Below the pieces are notes generated by a model. The model was not told where the DNA came from and ran no database searches. It saw nothing but the letters and a program-made list of their open reading frames with translations. Both the position numbers and the translations under genes were made by a program. Positions 33,432-34,535 of a stretch of 34,535 bases of DNA are shown here, one piece after another. The stretch comes from Deltaproteobacteria bacterium. Its GTDB lineage: Bacteria > Desulfobacterota > DSM-4660 > Desulfatiglandales > HGW-15. Every line of letters starts with the position of its first letter. Position 1 is the first letter of the stretch. The stretch covers positions 1 through 34,535 of the forward strand of contig JAFDJA010000007.1 in the NCBI GenBank assembly GCA_019307745.1, in the 5' to 3' direction.

Positions 33432-33830
33432 GTACAGGGGGGAATATAAGGCTCATATCCGCCCTGAATCGTAAAACGACGCTTTGAAATATAATCTAAA
33501 CTCGATTCCCATCTCTATCTCCCTGCCCTGCAATAAATGGTTCTCATTGACATTTCTTCTGAATTTGTTACACTTATACATAATATTTCATTCCCATGTA
33601 CTTTTCTACCACGCACAATGATTCCATAATGTATGACTCTGCTTTGCAGTTACAACACCCAGCGAGCGAGGCCACCACACTCAAATCAAATTATAAAATA
33701 TAATATTTAACAAAAATATTGGCAAAATAGGTTAAAAAGGCTCAGTTAAAGTTTTATTTCTTGTATAATAATCAAAGGCCAGTTTCGAATTAATCACCTT
33801 TATAATATAAATCTTTAAAGGAGATGCCTT
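33432..33830. other. Intergenic region before the membrane-fusion protein
   Basis: About 400 AT-rich bases with no ORF of note. TATAAT occurs at 33764-33769 and 33801-33806 without a convincing -35. No terminator is evident after the MetE-like gene. Confidence 0.4.
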
Positions 33831-34535
33831 ATGTCTAATGATTTTCTGAAACAAGAAAAAGGGTTTTCTATTTTAATATTTTTTGTCTTTGTTATTGTTT
33901 TGGTTAGTCTGATAGCAATTGCTAAGTATAACAAAGAAGAGGAAACCGATGAACACCCCACATATACAGTAAAACACGGTCCTCTCAAAATCAGCGTGTT
34001 AACATATGGAGGGGTTCAGGCACGCGAAAAAATAACCATAAAAAGCAAGCTTGAAGGAAGGGGGGGCGCCACTGTCCTCTCACTTATAGACGAAGGGGCA
34101 AAAGTCAAAAAGGGAGATCTTTTAATCGAACTGGATGCCAGCAATATTGTTGAAAGGAAGCTGGACCAGCAACTCAAGGTTAATAATGCAGAGGCAAATT
34201 TTATCAATGCCCGTGAAAACCTTGCCGTTGTGAAAAATCAGGCGCAGAGTAATATTCAAAAAGCCCAGATCAAATATGATTTTACAGTCCAGGACCTGCA
34301 GAAATATTTAGACGGAGAATATCCCAATCAGCTCAAAGAGGCTGAAGCCAATATCATGCTGAAGCAGGAAGAGGCCACCCGTGCAGAGGAGGAGCTGAAA
34401 TGGTCAGAGAAGCTCTTTGCAGAAAAATTCATTTCAGAGTCTGAACTTGAGGCTGATGAATTTTCATTAAAGAAAAAGCTCCTTGATCTTGAAATGGCAC
34501 AGAATAACCTTGAACTCCTTAAGAACTTTACCCAT
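33831..34535 (+). CDS. HlyD-type membrane-fusion (periplasmic adaptor) protein, partial
   Basis: The frame is open for 235 codons from ATG 33831 to the window end, so the C-terminus is missing. One membrane segment (about 12-32) anchors it; then comes a barrel-sandwich strand (ITIKSKLEGRGGATVLSLI, GAKVKKGDLLIELD) and a long coiled-coil hairpin (about 100-230). This is the adaptor of an RND, ABC-type macrolide (MacA-like) or type I export system. AAAGGAG sets the start. The partner transporter should lie just downstream. Confidence 0.85.
   Translation, partial: MSNDFLKQEKGFSILIFFVFVIVLVSLIAIAKYNKEEETDEHPTYTVKHGPLKISVLTYGGVQAREKITIKSKLEGRGGATVLSLIDEGAKVKKGDLLIELDASNIVERKLDQQLKVNNAEANFINARENLAVVKNQAQSNIQKAQIKYDFTVQDLQKYLDGEYPNQLKEAEANIMLKQEEATRAEEELKWSEKLFAEKFISESELEADEFSLKKKLLDLEMAQNNLELLKNFTH

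Noticed and set aside
1-34535. CRISPR arrays, tRNA or rRNA genes, insertion sequences, prophage or defence islands
   Set aside because: Reading both strands revealed no repeat-spacer pattern, cloverleaf, transposase or phage protein.

Overview
The window looks like AT-rich chromosomal DNA from a sulfate-reducing member of the Desulfobacterota (former Deltaproteobacteria). Evidence for this is a dissimilatory-type ATP sulfurylase (sat) behind its own strong promoter, a class III tetraheme cytochrome c3, an APS kinase, a TorF-like outer-membrane protein, and outer-membrane and periplasmic proteins typical of a Gram-negative envelope. The exact genus cannot be read from the sequence. TTG/GTG starts with good Shine-Dalgarno sites are common (rimO, the prenyl synthase, the MetE-like gene, probably the HDOD gene).

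Layout. 1-1256 (minus): promoter, a Fur-family regulator, then a Fur domain fused to a FeoA domain that runs off the left edge. 1460-2349 (minus): a metallo-beta-lactamase-fold hydrolase broken by one frameshift. 2905-4617 (minus): a U32-family protein of the RNA-hydroxylation type and a small Cys-rich protein. 4735-5910 (plus): an Old Yellow Enzyme behind a perfect inverted-repeat operator candidate. 5940-8195: a secreted alpha/beta hydrolase and a divergent tRNA nucleotidyltransferase. 8631-10151 (plus): tetraheme cytochrome c3 and a lipoprotein. 10820-14779 (plus): a Ser/Thr kinase fused to a cyclic-nucleotide-binding domain, rimO and a long-chain prenyl diphosphate synthase. 14881-15645 (minus): an RNase Z-like hydrolase. 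16053-17542 (plus): promoter, structured leader, sat and terminator. 17610-18922 (minus): HD phosphohydrolase and TerB-like protein. 19594-21638 (plus): HDOD protein and MBL hydrolase in an operon, ended by a terminator shared with the convergent cysC (21661-22272). 22600-29569 (minus): a tight four-gene operon, sirtuin - glycogen synthase - DUF3536 GH57 - GH57 glucanotransferase. 29634-30780 (plus): two tiny overlapping ORFs and a TorF-like porin. 30823-31515 (minus): a small exported protein and a gene relic. 31574-33431 (plus): TrmO-like protein with terminator, and a stand-alone MetE catalytic-domain protein. 33831-end (plus): start of an HlyD-type membrane-fusion protein.

How the genes fit together. 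Sat and cytochrome c3 belong to sulfate respiration, and CysC uses the same APS to make PAPS. The glgA/GH57 operon makes and remodels storage alpha-glucan, and its first gene is a sirtuin, suggesting a link to NAD+ or acetylation state. Regulatory genes are numerous (two Fur proteins, kinase-cNMP fusion, HDOD, HD). Several long intergenic stretches hold short coding-like fragments without proper starts, which suggests ongoing gene decay. I did not find a CRISPR array, tRNA, rRNA, insertion sequence or an obvious defence system. The most unusual items are the Fur-FeoA fusion beside a Fur with Cys in the HHDH motif, the kinase-cNMP fusion, the sirtuin-led glycogen operon, the stand-alone MetE-like protein, and the two coupled micro-ORFs.
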